In this document: positions 16,601 to 24,815 of the stretch, piece by piece | Layout of the letters: every line of letters begins with the position of its first letter | Numbering within the stretch: the first letter of the stretch is position 1 | NCBI GenBank assembly: GCA_024638305.1 | Contig: JAHEKN010000006.1 | Coordinates: 1 to 51,966, forward strand | Origin: Gemmatimonadota bacterium | GTDB taxonomy: Bacteria; Gemmatimonadota; Gemmatimonadetes; Longimicrobiales; Gaopeijiaceae | Direction: 5' to 3' | Length of the DNA stretch: 51,966 bases | Translations under genes and position numbers: made by a program | Notes under the pieces: model-generated | Seen by the model: only the letters and a program-made list of their open reading frames with translations | What the model was told of the DNA's origin: nothing | Database searches by the model: none

Positions 16601-18552
16601 TCGGAGAGCAGCGTACCGCATCGCTCGACGTTCACCAGCCCGCCGTCCGGGCTCTGCACCTGGAACACGTAGATCATGGCGTCACCGGAGTGCTCTCCGG
16701 CGAGCTCCGCAGCGTCCATCTCGATGACGCGTAGTCCGGCGTTCTCCAGAATCGGCATGAACTCCGACAACACCAGCTTCGGCCCCCGGAGGTAGAGGGA
16801 CAGGTTGCTCACCGGTGCGCCACGGAAATCCTCGGGACTCTCGGGATTCCAGACGATGACCGACTCCGCGCGACCCTCCGCCGCCATCGCCTCGAGCTGG
16901 AGGATGTCGCGGACCGCGTCGTCGGGCCTGGTGGCCGCTTGATACTCCCGGGAAAGCGCCTTTCCGTACGCGCGCGCCAAGCGCTGCGCTTCCTGTGGCG
17001 GGCGAACCTTTTCCAGCCCTTCGCCGACCTGATCCGACCAACTCCGGACCAGGTCCCGGACGGTGCGGGCCAGATCCTCCGTGAGCCCGGTCTGCCGGAT
17101 GCTCTCCGGGGACGCCGCGACGTTGAAGTGGAGTCGGGCCTGGTCGCCCGTCCCGAGCGCCAGATGGTAGTTCAGGATCTGGCCGTCCAGCCGCTGGACC
17201 AAGGCCTCCTCGATGCGGAGCCGCGCGTCGGCGGAGAAGCGCTCGCGGGGCAGGATGACCATCAGCGCGGCACCCCGGAGCAGGGGATCGTCTCTGAGCG
17301 TCACGCGCACCTCATGGGTGTGGTACGTGCTCAGAACGGTCCGAATCTCCTCCCCTACCACGTCCGCCGACGTGAGGAAGAGCTCCTCCTTCGGCATCGT
17401 GTTGAAGATCGTGATGATCTCCTTGTAGTCGTGGGATCCCTCGCGTACTCCTGCCTCTTCGAGAATCGCCTCGAGCTTGGTGCGGAGAATCGGGATGCGC
17501 TCGGCGTCCTCGCTGAACGCCTTGGAGGTGAACAAGCCGATGAAGCGCTGCTCCCCGGCGACGTTGCCGTCGCGATCGAGCTTCTTGACGCCGATGTAGT
17601 CCATGCGCGCCCGACGGTGCACCGTGGACTCGGCGTTGGTCTTGGAGATCAGCAGCAGCGGGCCGCCCTCTACTTGGCGGCGCACCGACTCCGGCAGGGA
17701 CGCCACCGTAACCGGCTCCTTGAACGACGACTTGGAGTCGTCGCGCAGGACCCCGAGCCCCGAGCCCGATACGACCTCGATGACCGGATCGCCTTCGGAG
17801 CTCTCGCGCAGGTCGTATTCCCGGTACCCGAGGAACACGAACGCGCCGTCACGGAGCCACCGGAGGAACGATTGGATCTCCTTCAGCTCGTGCGCCCGCT
17901 CCGGAACGTCGCGAACATGTTCGTTCAGCGACTCGGCGGTGCGGTTGACCTGCTCCAGCATGGCCGGGAAGTCGTCCGTGGCCCGCACCACGTCCTCGAG
18001 CCGCCGTCGGACCTCGGCCTCGATGAAGTCGAGCGTCTCCTGATCGGCGACCCGCCCGATCTCGCAGTGTACGATCGACTCGCGATCGTCTCCCTCAGCG
18101 GAGGGGCGAATGTCGTAGATGCGCCCTTCCGGGGTCCGCGCGACGGCGAGCACGGGGTAGACGTAGTTCTCGATCGCCCAGGACTGCGAGTGCAGGAACT
18201 CGCGCAACGTGTCGACGATGAAGGGGCGCTCCGACACGTTGGTGCGGATGACCGTCACCGGAGCGTACCACCCTTCCTGATCTTCGTCCGGGTTGAGGAC
18301 CTGGACGTCGACGCGCTCGGGTGAGCCCTCCTGTAGGAAGCGGAACGCTCCCGTGATCAGTCGCGCGCACGCCTCGTCGTCGCGGGCTCGCACGAAGTCC
18401 TCGGAGGCACGAGCCAGGAACAGCTCGGCGAAGCGCGCAGCCAATTGCACTTCCCCTGCATCCACCAGCTCCGCTACTCGATCACAGATGGTGCCGACTT
18501 CAGGGACCGCCGCGCGCGCCTTTTGAACGGCGGCCTGCGTGGTATCGCTCAT
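13645..18552 (-). CDS. gdhB: NAD-specific glutamate dehydrogenase, large (GDH-180) type
   Basis: A 1635-residue enzyme, the normal length of the 180-kDa class (Bac_GDH, PF05088), which deaminates glutamate to 2-oxoglutarate with NAD. The long N-terminal part contains ACT-like regulatory segments (SERPFIVDTLREFLHSQSW; FLRWLRDGAFVFLGYREYDL). The catalytic core shows GVHLRGASVARGGIRWSDR, then NAVIVPAGSKGGF near residue 865, with the substrate-binding Lys, and GIGDMSGDVFGNAMLLS in the nucleotide-binding region. The C-terminal third is the helical extension of the class. It stands alone, with a shared terminator at its 3' end. Its product feeds the SucA enzyme encoded at 27818, although the two are not in one operon. 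Confidence 0.95.
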   Translation of the reverse strand: MSDTTQAAVQKARAAVPEVGTICDRVAELVDAGEVQLAARFAELFLARASEDFVRARDDEACARLITGAFRFLQEGSPERVDVQVLNPDEDQEGWYAPVTVIRTNVSERPFIVDTLREFLHSQSWAIENYVYPVLAVARTPEGRIYDIRPSAEGDDRESIVHCEIGRVADQETLDFIEAEVRRRLEDVVRATDDFPAMLEQVNRTAESLNEHVRDVPERAHELKEIQSFLRWLRDGAFVFLGYREYDLRESSEGDPVIEVVSGSGLGVLRDDSKSSFKEPVTVASLPESVRRQVEGGPLLLISKTNAESTVHRRARMDYIGVKKLDRDGNVAGEQRFIGLFTSKAFSEDAERIPILRTKLEAILEEAGVREGSHDYKEIITIFNTMPKEELFLTSADVVGEEIRTVLSTYHTHEVRVTLRDDPLLRGAALMVILPRERFSADARLRIEEALVQRLDGQILNYHLALGTGDQARLHFNVAASPESIRQTGLTEDLARTVRDLVRSWSDQVGEGLEKVRPPQEAQRLARAYGKALSREYQAATRPDDAVRDILQLEAMAAEGRAESVIVWNPESPEDFRGAPVSNLSLYLRGPKLVLSEFMPILENAGLRVIEMDAAELAGEHSGDAMIYVFQVQSPDGGLVNVERCGTLLSDAILAIRAGDATNDSLNSLVIQAELAWRQVDVLRAYATYAFQLGAVPSRQAIPAALRKYPEVGRLLLERFRAAFDPDRTPDREERLRAVHALRREFVDALGAVESLVDDRALRHLSTLIDATVRTNYYRHGGRVGTGRSGGVPFLSFKFDCSKMRELARHRLMVEVWVRSSRMEGVHLRGASVARGGIRWSDRWDDFRTEVLDLVETQMVKNAVIVPAGSKGGFVTLRELPDREAQAEEAKEQYKTLVRGLLDLTDNLVEGEPESPEGVFCYDDPDPYLVVAADKGTAKFSDVANSVAAEYGFWLGDAFASGGSHGYDHKIVGITARGGWECVRRHFREAGKDIQTEPFTVVGIGDMSGDVFGNAMLLSQQTKLIAAFDHRHVFIDPDPDIERSFVERERMFALGRSSWDDYDRDTLSVGGMIVPRGSKDVQLTPEAIAALGLADDTGPMDGESLIRAVLRAPAELLWNGGIGTYVKASHETHAAVGDPTNDRVRVDAPELRSEVIGEGGNLGFTQEARIEFALAGGRINTDALDNSGGVDLSDREVNLKILLDPIVRSGRMSPEERNEILEQLTDEVATFVLADNFSQSRAVSLDVLRVKESVDDFRELMVGLEREKLLDRSAEGLPTWEALSDRLDKGKTLTRPELAVLLSYAKIFAIRETLASSLPDDEATEPYVLDYFPSKAVKEAGRDGVRTHRLRREIVASQLTNDLVDLMGSTFVYRVSSDTGHRPSDAMRAWLVSARLADHEAVVREVNSRRELPTRVAYRWLLGLSRVLERTTRWALDHLDPDESVAEVVRRYKDPLLRLRKDFPNIVSGRDRELFDTRVEEIVRHGADEDFALSMVTLRFLDHLLDVLVIAGETEADPLDAARAYYRVSEVLHVPWIRSEVFRVAGEGRWDQRAAQALSGDLGRAHHALTVGILADAENGDFLRAAHDFTTREEHSLGRLGRLVEQIQTDGEESLSALSVAVREVTVLASRRNGS

Positions 18553-18740
18553 TCGGGATGTCTGAGGATCGTCTGGATTGGAAGCCAGAGGGGCGGGCGG
18601 TCGGAACGTGTGCGCGGAAGATAATCGAGGCGGGGACGAGCCCGAAAGACATGGGTTCTGGACCGCATCGGTCCCTTCGGTTTACCTTCGGATCGCCGGC
18701 TCCGTCCGAGCAAGGTCGTTGGTCCCCCTCAGTTCCCGCT

Positions 18741-20003
18741 ATGCGAATCGTCCATACAGCGGACGTCCATCTGGACACGCCGTTTCCCGGCCGAACGCCC
18801 GAACTGCGCGCTCGGTTGCAAGCCGCGAGCCGCGGAGCGTTTCAGAGGGTGGTGCAACTGGCGCTCGACGAGCATGCGGACGCCCTGGTGATCGCGGGAG
18901 ATCTGTTCGACGGCGAGCGTCTGTCCTTTCCGACCGAGCGGTTCCTCATCGCCGAAATGGGGCGCTTGGAGGAAGCCGGAGTGGCGGTCGTCTATGGGAC
19001 CGGCAACCACGACGCAGCGTCCATCCAGAGGCGAGCCGGCTCGATCGGATGGCCGTCCAACGTGGCAGTGGTGTCCGGCCCCACACCCCAACGATTCCCG
19101 ATCTTCGGACCCGAGGGAGGGGTGGTGGGATACGTGACGGCTGCGGGCCACGCCGGGCCGCGCGAGACGAGCGACCTGTCGCTGGGCATGACGCGCGCAT
19201 CCGGTTCAGAGCCGGAGGTGGCGCTTCTCCACTCTCAGGTTTCCCGTGCCAGCGGATCGGACCGCCACCGGCCCTACGCCCCGTCGGAGTTGGCTCACCT
19301 CATGGGTGCCGGGTACGACTACTGGGCCCTGGGGCACGTGCACCAGCGGCAGATGTTGTGGACGGATCCGCTCATCTGCTACTCGGGAAACCCGCAAGGT
19401 CGCAACTTCAACGAGACGGGCGCCCGGGGCTGCCTGCTGGTCGATCTGCGCGATCGCGCGGCACCGCTCTGGACGTTCCACCAGACCGCCCTGATCCGAT
19501 GGGAGATCCTGGTCGTGGAGGACCTGGACGAACTCCCGTCGATTGACGCACTGGTTCGGCACGTTACCAGATCCTGGGAAACGCTGCGCCGTGCGGATCC
19601 GGGTGAGGCGTCCACGGACTGGGTGGTGCGCGTCGAGCTCCGGGGCCCCACGCCCCTCGCCGGTGAACTCCGCAACCCGGAAGAACGGGAATTCCTGGCG
19701 GAGGAGCTCGCAGCCACCCTGGCTGCGCTCTGGGTCGACGTCTGGATCTCGGAGACCCACGCTCCGGTCGACGTGGCGGCCAACGCCGGGCGGGACGACA
19801 CGCTCGGGGAGGCATTGCGGCTGCTCGAAGGGCTTCGGTCGGGCCGGGAGTCCGTGGAGGCGCTGCTGCCGGACGAGCTCGCCGGCCTGGATCAGGCGTC
19901 AGGCGTCGCGACCGAAGCGTACGTGCGGGAGCTACTGGCCGGCGCGCCGGCCGAGCTGCTCACCCGCCTCTTGCGAGAGCCTTCTTCGGGAGGCGCGTCG
20001 TGA
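18741..20003 (+). CDS. SbcD/YhaO-type DNA repair exonuclease
   Basis: A 420-residue calcineurin-like metallophosphoesterase starting at ATG 18741. The two-metal motifs appear in order: HTADVHLD (Asp8, His10), IAGDLFDG, GTGNHD, LLHSQV and WALGHVHQRQ. The C-terminal 150 residues form a capping domain. Such proteins are the Mre11-like nuclease half of SbcCD or YhaO/YhaN complexes, which trim DNA ends and hairpins. The next gene encodes the ATPase partner, and its GTG start overlaps this stop as GTGA, so the subunits are translated together. It resembles YhaO more than SbcD because its partner is of the YhaN type. Confidence 0.9.
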   Translation: MRIVHTADVHLDTPFPGRTPELRARLQAASRGAFQRVVQLALDEHADALVIAGDLFDGERLSFPTERFLIAEMGRLEEAGVAVVYGTGNHDAASIQRRAGSIGWPSNVAVVSGPTPQRFPIFGPEGGVVGYVTAAGHAGPRETSDLSLGMTRASGSEPEVALLHSQVSRASGSDRHRPYAPSELAHLMGAGYDYWALGHVHQRQMLWTDPLICYSGNPQGRNFNETGARGCLLVDLRDRAAPLWTFHQTALIRWEILVVEDLDELPSIDALVRHVTRSWETLRRADPGEASTDWVVRVELRGPTPLAGELRNPEEREFLAEELAATLAALWVDVWISETHAPVDVAANAGRDDTLGEALRLLEGLRSGRESVEALLPDELAGLDQASGVATEAYVRELLAGAPAELLTRLLREPSSGGAS

Positions 20004-22678
20004 AGTTCGATCGAATCCACGTCTCCCATTTCGGCGGGCTGCACGATGTCGACACCGGAGAGGAATCGCTGGGGTCGCTCGTGGTCGTGTACGGTCCCAA
20101 CGAATCCGGGAAGTCGACCTTCTTCCATTTCCTGACGTCGATGCTTTACGGCTTCCGGCCCGCAAGCCCGACACAGCATCCCTATGCGCCCTGGTCCGGG
20201 GACGAGATCGAGGGAGAGGCCAGCGGCCACCTGGACGACGGGGGTCCGTGGACCGTCGTCCGGAGGATGCGGTCCGCTCCCTGGGGCCGACTATCGGCCG
20301 GCGGTCGCGAGATCGAGCTCCGCAACCGCATGCTCCCGTTCGTCGAGCACGTGCCTCGGGCCGTGTTCCAGAAGGTTTTCGCGCTGACCCTGCCCGAGCT
20401 CGCGCACCTGGACGGTGAGACGTGGGCCACCCTTCAGGAGCGGCTGCTGGCCCGGATCACCGAAGACGACCTCCGGTCCCCGAGAGAGGTAGTGGCTGAG
20501 CTGCGCACCGAAGCCAATGCGCTTTGGCGGCCGGACCGGCGCGGTCAGCCGCGGTCGCGCGCGCTGAGCACGGAGATCCGGGACCTCCAGCGGGAGCGGC
20601 GAGAGGCGGTCGAACGCGACCGTGAGCTGCGGCGTCTCAGCGAGGCGCTCGTTTCGAAGCGCGCCGAGCTCGACGAGCTCCGGATTCGGCGGAGCGAGCT
20701 TCACGCGACCCTGGCCCGGGCGGAGCGGTTGCTGCCGGCTCGGCGGCTCCTGGCCCGCCTGACGCGATTCGAGGACACGTCGTACGCGGAAGCGCTCGAT
20801 GGACTGCCGCCCGATCCGCCCGGGACGCTGACGCGCCTCCGCGAAGAAGTCGAGGTGATCGGTCGCCGCGTCACGGACCTGGAGCGCGAGGTCGACGCGG
20901 CGCGAGCTGGCCCCCACGACCCGTTGCCCGGCGACCGGGAGCTGCTCCAGCGCCGTCCGACCATCGAGTCGCGCGCACACGAGTACGAGCGGCTGCAGGA
21001 ACTCCGGGCCAGGCGAGACGCAGCCGGTGAGGAGATCGACGTGTTGGCCCGTCAGGTGGACCGGCTGGGCCTCGACCTCTTCGAGGTGGCGTGGCGGCGC
21101 CTCGATCGCGAGGGCATCCTGGCCCTCCCGCTCACCGAGCTGGCGCAAGCAGCCCGCCGCTTGGACGCTGCCCGCGAGGATCTGAGGGAGAGCGAGCGCC
21201 GGCCCGAGTCGACGTCCCCGGCGGGATCCGGGGCAGAGCGGATGGGACCCGTGGCCCTGATCGGCGGAATCGGTCTGGTGGCGGTGGGCGCCCTGAGCGA
21301 TTCCACGGTCGCCACCGTACTCGGCGTGGTCCTCGTCGCGATCGGCACGGGAGCAATGGTGCTCCAGTTGCGGCGCACGCGCCGGCGGTCGCCATCCGAC
21401 CCGGGCGCTCAGAGGCGAGCCCGGCTGCGAGCCGAGGAGGCCGCAGCGCGCGCGGCCGCGGATCGGCTCCTCGGCGATCTGCCGCTCCGAGACGAGGTCC
21501 GGGCGACCCTCCGCCCCGACACGGTCGCCCGGATCGAGGTGTTCGTCTCCGTCCTTCGCGAGATGTCGGACCGCGCTTCCGTCGCCGAAGCCCGCGGGGA
21601 GAAGGTCCAGCAGATGGAGGCTGAGGTACGGAAGATCCTCCAGTCCGCTGGAATCGCGTCGCCGGTGGCTGAGGTCGCACCGGAGCGGGCACTTCAGCGC
21701 GCGCTGTCCGAGGCCGTGGAGCGTGACAGGGAGGCTCGCGAAGCCCGGTCGAACGTGGACCGTCTCGAGTCGGAGCTGACGCGACACCGCGTCGCCCTCG
21801 AGGAAGCTCGCGACCGGCTGCAAAGCATCGAGGAGCGCTTGACACCCCTGGGGGACGGCGACGCCGCCCGGGGAGCGCTCGTCGCCGTCGAGCGGATGAT
21901 GGCCGGGGCCCGGTCGCAGGAAGCTCACGAGGAGCTCCAGGAGCGGTTTGACGGGCGTGTCGAGGCGGAGCGCGAGTTGGCGCGGTTCGAGTCGGAGCAC
22001 GGATGTGCACCCGACGAGGAATGCGTGACCCGTCTGCGGGACGAGCTGACCTCGTTTCAGGAGGGAGAGGTGGAGCTCAGTGAGCGCGTAAGTGGCCTCG
22101 AGCGGGATGTTCTCCACCTCGAGAAGGAACGCACCGTTGCCGTCCTGGACGGTGAGATCGAGGCGCTCAAGGAGGAGCGGCGCGGTGTGGCGCAGGAGCG
22201 AGATCGGTTGGCACTGCTCAGTCGGGTCGTCGAGGAGGCCCATCGCCGTTTTCGGGACCGCCACCAACCGGACGTGGTCCGTCGCAGCAGCGGGTATCTG
22301 TCCCGCATCACGGACTCCCGGTACCGGCGCGTCGTGGCCGGAGAGGAGCAGGACGCGGCCTACCTCCTTCTGCAAACCGAGGGGGGTCGTTCTGTCGACG
22401 TGAACGGCCCGCTCTCCACGGGAACCAAGGAGCAGGTGCTGCTCTCGCTCCGTCTCGCCGTGGCCGACCACCTGGATGCGGCAGCGGAGCGCATGCCCCT
22501 GTTCATCGACGAGGGGTTCGTCAACTGGGACGACGGACGACAGAACCGAGGGTTGGAGCTGGTCGGCGACCTCAGCCGTGACCGTCAGGTGTTCGTGTTC
22601 ACCTGCCACGAACGGCTGGCGGCCACGCTCGACCGCGCCGGCGGACGGGTGATCGTCCTGGACCGCGTCGCGGGTTAG
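20000..22678 (+). CDS. YhaN/SbcC-like SMC-type ATPase with internal membrane segments
   Basis: An 892-residue ABC/SMC-type ATPase, the partner of the nuclease encoded upstream. Walker A is YGPNESGKST (31-40). Long coiled-coil arms rich in Arg, Glu and Leu follow on both sides of a hydrophobic pair of segments at about residues 415-455 (GPVALIGGIGLVAVGAL; VATVLGVVLVAIGTGAMVLQL), the place of the YhaN membrane hairpin. The signature LSTGTKEQVLLSLRLA lies near 805-820, and Walker B LFIDEGF near 833-839. The GTG start is fixed by the overlap with the nuclease gene. The membrane hairpin suggests that this end-processing complex is tethered to the inner membrane. The stop overlaps the convergent glycosyltransferase stop. 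Confidence 0.9.
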   Translation: MKFDRIHVSHFGGLHDVDTGEESLGSLVVVYGPNESGKSTFFHFLTSMLYGFRPASPTQHPYAPWSGDEIEGEASGHLDDGGPWTVVRRMRSAPWGRLSAGGREIELRNRMLPFVEHVPRAVFQKVFALTLPELAHLDGETWATLQERLLARITEDDLRSPREVVAELRTEANALWRPDRRGQPRSRALSTEIRDLQRERREAVERDRELRRLSEALVSKRAELDELRIRRSELHATLARAERLLPARRLLARLTRFEDTSYAEALDGLPPDPPGTLTRLREEVEVIGRRVTDLEREVDAARAGPHDPLPGDRELLQRRPTIESRAHEYERLQELRARRDAAGEEIDVLARQVDRLGLDLFEVAWRRLDREGILALPLTELAQAARRLDAAREDLRESERRPESTSPAGSGAERMGPVALIGGIGLVAVGALSDSTVATVLGVVLVAIGTGAMVLQLRRTRRRSPSDPGAQRRARLRAEEAAARAAADRLLGDLPLRDEVRATLRPDTVARIEVFVSVLREMSDRASVAEARGEKVQQMEAEVRKILQSAGIASPVAEVAPERALQRALSEAVERDREAREARSNVDRLESELTRHRVALEEARDRLQSIEERLTPLGDGDAARGALVAVERMMAGARSQEAHEELQERFDGRVEAERELARFESEHGCAPDEECVTRLRDELTSFQEGEVELSERVSGLERDVLHLEKERTVAVLDGEIEALKEERRGVAQERDRLALLSRVVEEAHRRFRDRHQPDVVRRSSGYLSRITDSRYRRVVAGEEQDAAYLLLQTEGGRSVDVNGPLSTGTKEQVLLSLRLAVADHLDAAAERMPLFIDEGFVNWDDGRQNRGLELVGDLSRDRQVFVFTCHERLAATLDRAGGRVIVLDRVAG

Positions 22679-23379
22679 CGCTCCACCCGCATGAGCCGCT
22701 CCCGCAGCAGGGTGTAGAGCATTTTCAGTCCGGCGCGGAAGGATCCCCAGACCGAGCCGGACACCTTCGAGCGACCGGCCGCGCGGCGTCGGTACGGGAG
22801 CGGCACCTCCCTGATGCGAAGTCCCCGCCGCGCCGCCCGGATCTGCATCTGCAGGGTCCACCCCCAGTTGCGATCGTCCATCGCCAGACCATCGAGCGCA
22901 TCGAAGCGGATCGCCCGGAAGGGTCCGAGGTCGTCGAACGCGGCTCCGAACAGCCAGCGCACCCCCACCAACACGACGCGATTGCCGAGCCGTGCGTGCA
23001 GAGGCACAGACGGCCCCCCGGCGGAGGTCCGTGCGCCCAGGACCAGATCCGCCTGGTCATCGAGAACAGGGGCCACCAGTGCCGGCAGGTGTGCCGGGTC
23101 GTCACTGTGATCGGCGTCGAGGAACACCAAGACCTCGGGCGGCTGCGGGAGGAGCCGCAGAAAGCCCATGCCCGCCAGGCAGGCCGCGCCGTAGCCCCGC
23201 TCGGGTTCGTGCACCACGAGGGCACCGGCGGCGCGCGCGACCCGCGCCGTGTCGTCCGCCGAGCCGTTGTCCACAACCACCACGGCTCCCAACCCTGGAG
23301 GGAGAGCCGCGATCACCCCCGGAAGCGACTCCTCCTCGTCGAGTGCGGGAATGAGCACGGCCACGCGCCGGTAGTCCAC
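22675..23379 (-). CDS. Family 2 glycosyltransferase (DPM1/DPG-synthase-like)
   Basis: About 234 residues with the GT-A core: VAVLIPALDEEESLPGVI at the N-terminus, VVVDNGSADDTA, and VFLDADHSDDP with the metal-binding DxD. The C-terminal SKVSGSVWGSF block is common in polyprenyl-phosphate sugar transferases. It likely moves a sugar from a nucleotide donor to a lipid carrier or glycan. I chose the GTG at 23379 because it sits next to the fold start and is preceded by a GAGG; the ATG at 23490 adds 37 residues without ribosome site. The gene at 23505 is divergent and makes a GT-C protein that uses lipid-linked sugars, which would fit this product. Confidence 0.85.
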   Translation of the reverse strand: MDYRRVAVLIPALDEEESLPGVIAALPPGLGAVVVVDNGSADDTARVARAAGALVVHEPERGYGAACLAGMGFLRLLPQPPEVLVFLDADHSDDPAHLPALVAPVLDDQADLVLGARTSAGGPSVPLHARLGNRVVLVGVRWLFGAAFDDLGPFRAIRFDALDGLAMDDRNWGWTLQMQIRAARRGLRIREVPLPYRRRAAGRSKVSGSVWGSFRAGLKMLYTLLRERLMRVER

Positions 23380-23504
23380 TCGGGCCTCAGACCTCAAGAT
23401 ATCGGCTCGCACCGGGCGCCAGCCCGATCGGAGGGAGCCCGGAACGCGCGGGCGCCCTCCTGCCCGGCAGCCGGCGATTGCCAACTCCATGGAGGAGCCC
23501 AGGA

Positions 23505-24815
23505 TTGATCAACCTGATCCTCTCGAATCGACAGCGGGTCGTGCTCCTGCTGGCGCTGGCTCTGATCGAGGTGGCAGCGCTCGGAGCGATGGCTTGGGGG
23601 AATCCCACCTTCCCAGCGCCCGGGATCTCGCTGTTCGTGCTCGCGTTCGTGTCGTACGCGGGAGCGGCCTGGGCGCTGGCCCGCCACCGCGAGTCGTCGC
23701 CGGGGACCGCAACATGGCTGGTGATCTGGGGGACGGCCATGGTGGGGAGACTCCTGTTGCTCCCGGTCGAGCCGCGGCTGTCCGACGACATCTATCGGTA
23801 CCTCTGGGACGGCCACGTGCAGCTGAGCGGCGTCAACCCGTTCCGGTTCGCGCCAGCGGATCCGGCACTGATCGACATCCGCACTCCGTGGCATGGCCTG
23901 ATCAACAACCCCTCGGTCTCGACCATCTACCCGCCGCTCGCTCAAGTCGTATTCCTGCTGATCGCCGTTCTGGGCAGTGGGCTGGCGACCGCCAAGGCCG
24001 TCTGGGTGGCGCTCGACCTTTTCGCCGGCGCCGTCCTCGTGGCGGTGGCCAGGGCGACCGACCGGCCCGCCGCACTCGTGGCGCTCCTCTATCTGTGGTC
24101 GCCACTCCTGATCGTCGAGACGGCATGGAGCGGGCACTTGGAGTCGCTGGGGCTCGCGGCTCTCATGGTCTTCGTCCTGGCGCTCGAGCGCAGGCACGCG
24201 CTCGCGGGTGGAACGGCGCTGGCGGCAGCGGCCCTGACGAAGTTCGCGCCGCTTGCGGTGCTTCCGGCGGTCGCCAAGCGGTTGGGCATCCGAGGAGTCG
24301 CGATGACGGCCGGGGCAATACTCGTGCTCCTTCTGCCCTACCTGGGCGCCGGGTCCCAGCTCTGGGCCGGCCTGGAGACCTACGCGCGGCACTGGCGGTT
24401 CAACGAAGGTGCGTTCGCGCTCATCGAGTGGGCCTTCCCGGGACCCCTTCGGCCGCGGCTGGTCGCCGCGTCTTTGGTCCTCGGTGTGGTCGGGTTTGTC
24501 ACCATGGGCCGCTTCACCGTCGATCGGGCGCTGCTCTGGATCCTGGGGACGGGTATAGCCCTCTCGCCTACGGTCCACCCCTGGTACGTGCTCTGGGTCC
24601 TCCCCTTCGCGGCTCTCTCCCGAAACGCTGCGTGGCTCTACCTGAGCGGGGCCGTGTTCCTAGGCTACTGGGGCCTCGACACCTTCCAGGGAACCGGAGA
24701 GTGGCCGGAGCCGACTCCGGTGAGGCTCGCCGTATGGATTCCGTTCTACGCGCTCCTTCTCCATCAGGTCGTCCGCTCGCACCGGTCCGAGCCAGCCGCT
24801 CATGGCGAGCCATAG
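23505..24815 (+). CDS. GT-C-fold polyprenyl-phosphate-sugar transferase (mannosyltransferase-like)
   Basis: About 436 residues with ten or more hydrophobic segments. The first periplasmic loop carries LSDDIYRYLWDGHVQLSGVNPFRFAP, in which the acidic pair is typical of GT-C enzymes such as alpha-mannosyltransferases and GT87 relatives; STIYPPLAQVVF follows. Such enzymes use lipid-linked sugars on the outer face of the inner membrane. A TTG at 23505 is likely the start because GGAGGA lies 8 bases upstream; the TTG at 23478 is the alternative. The 3' end overlaps the convergent gene at 24660 by 156 bases. Confidence 0.8.
   Translation: MINLILSNRQRVVLLLALALIEVAALGAMAWGNPTFPAPGISLFVLAFVSYAGAAWALARHRESSPGTATWLVIWGTAMVGRLLLLPVEPRLSDDIYRYLWDGHVQLSGVNPFRFAPADPALIDIRTPWHGLINNPSVSTIYPPLAQVVFLLIAVLGSGLATAKAVWVALDLFAGAVLVAVARATDRPAALVALLYLWSPLLIVETAWSGHLESLGLAALMVFVLALERRHALAGGTALAAAALTKFAPLAVLPAVAKRLGIRGVAMTAGAILVLLLPYLGAGSQLWAGLETYARHWRFNEGAFALIEWAFPGPLRPRLVAASLVLGVVGFVTMGRFTVDRALLWILGTGIALSPTVHPWYVLWVLPFAALSRNAAWLYLSGAVFLGYWGLDTFQGTGEWPEPTPVRLAVWIPFYALLLHQVVRSHRSEPAAHGEP

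Noticed and set aside
20291..22861. 856-codon open frame opposite the YhaN-like gene
   Set aside because: Composition is low in hydrophobic cores and motif-free, while the plus strand has clear Walker motifs. It is a shadow frame.
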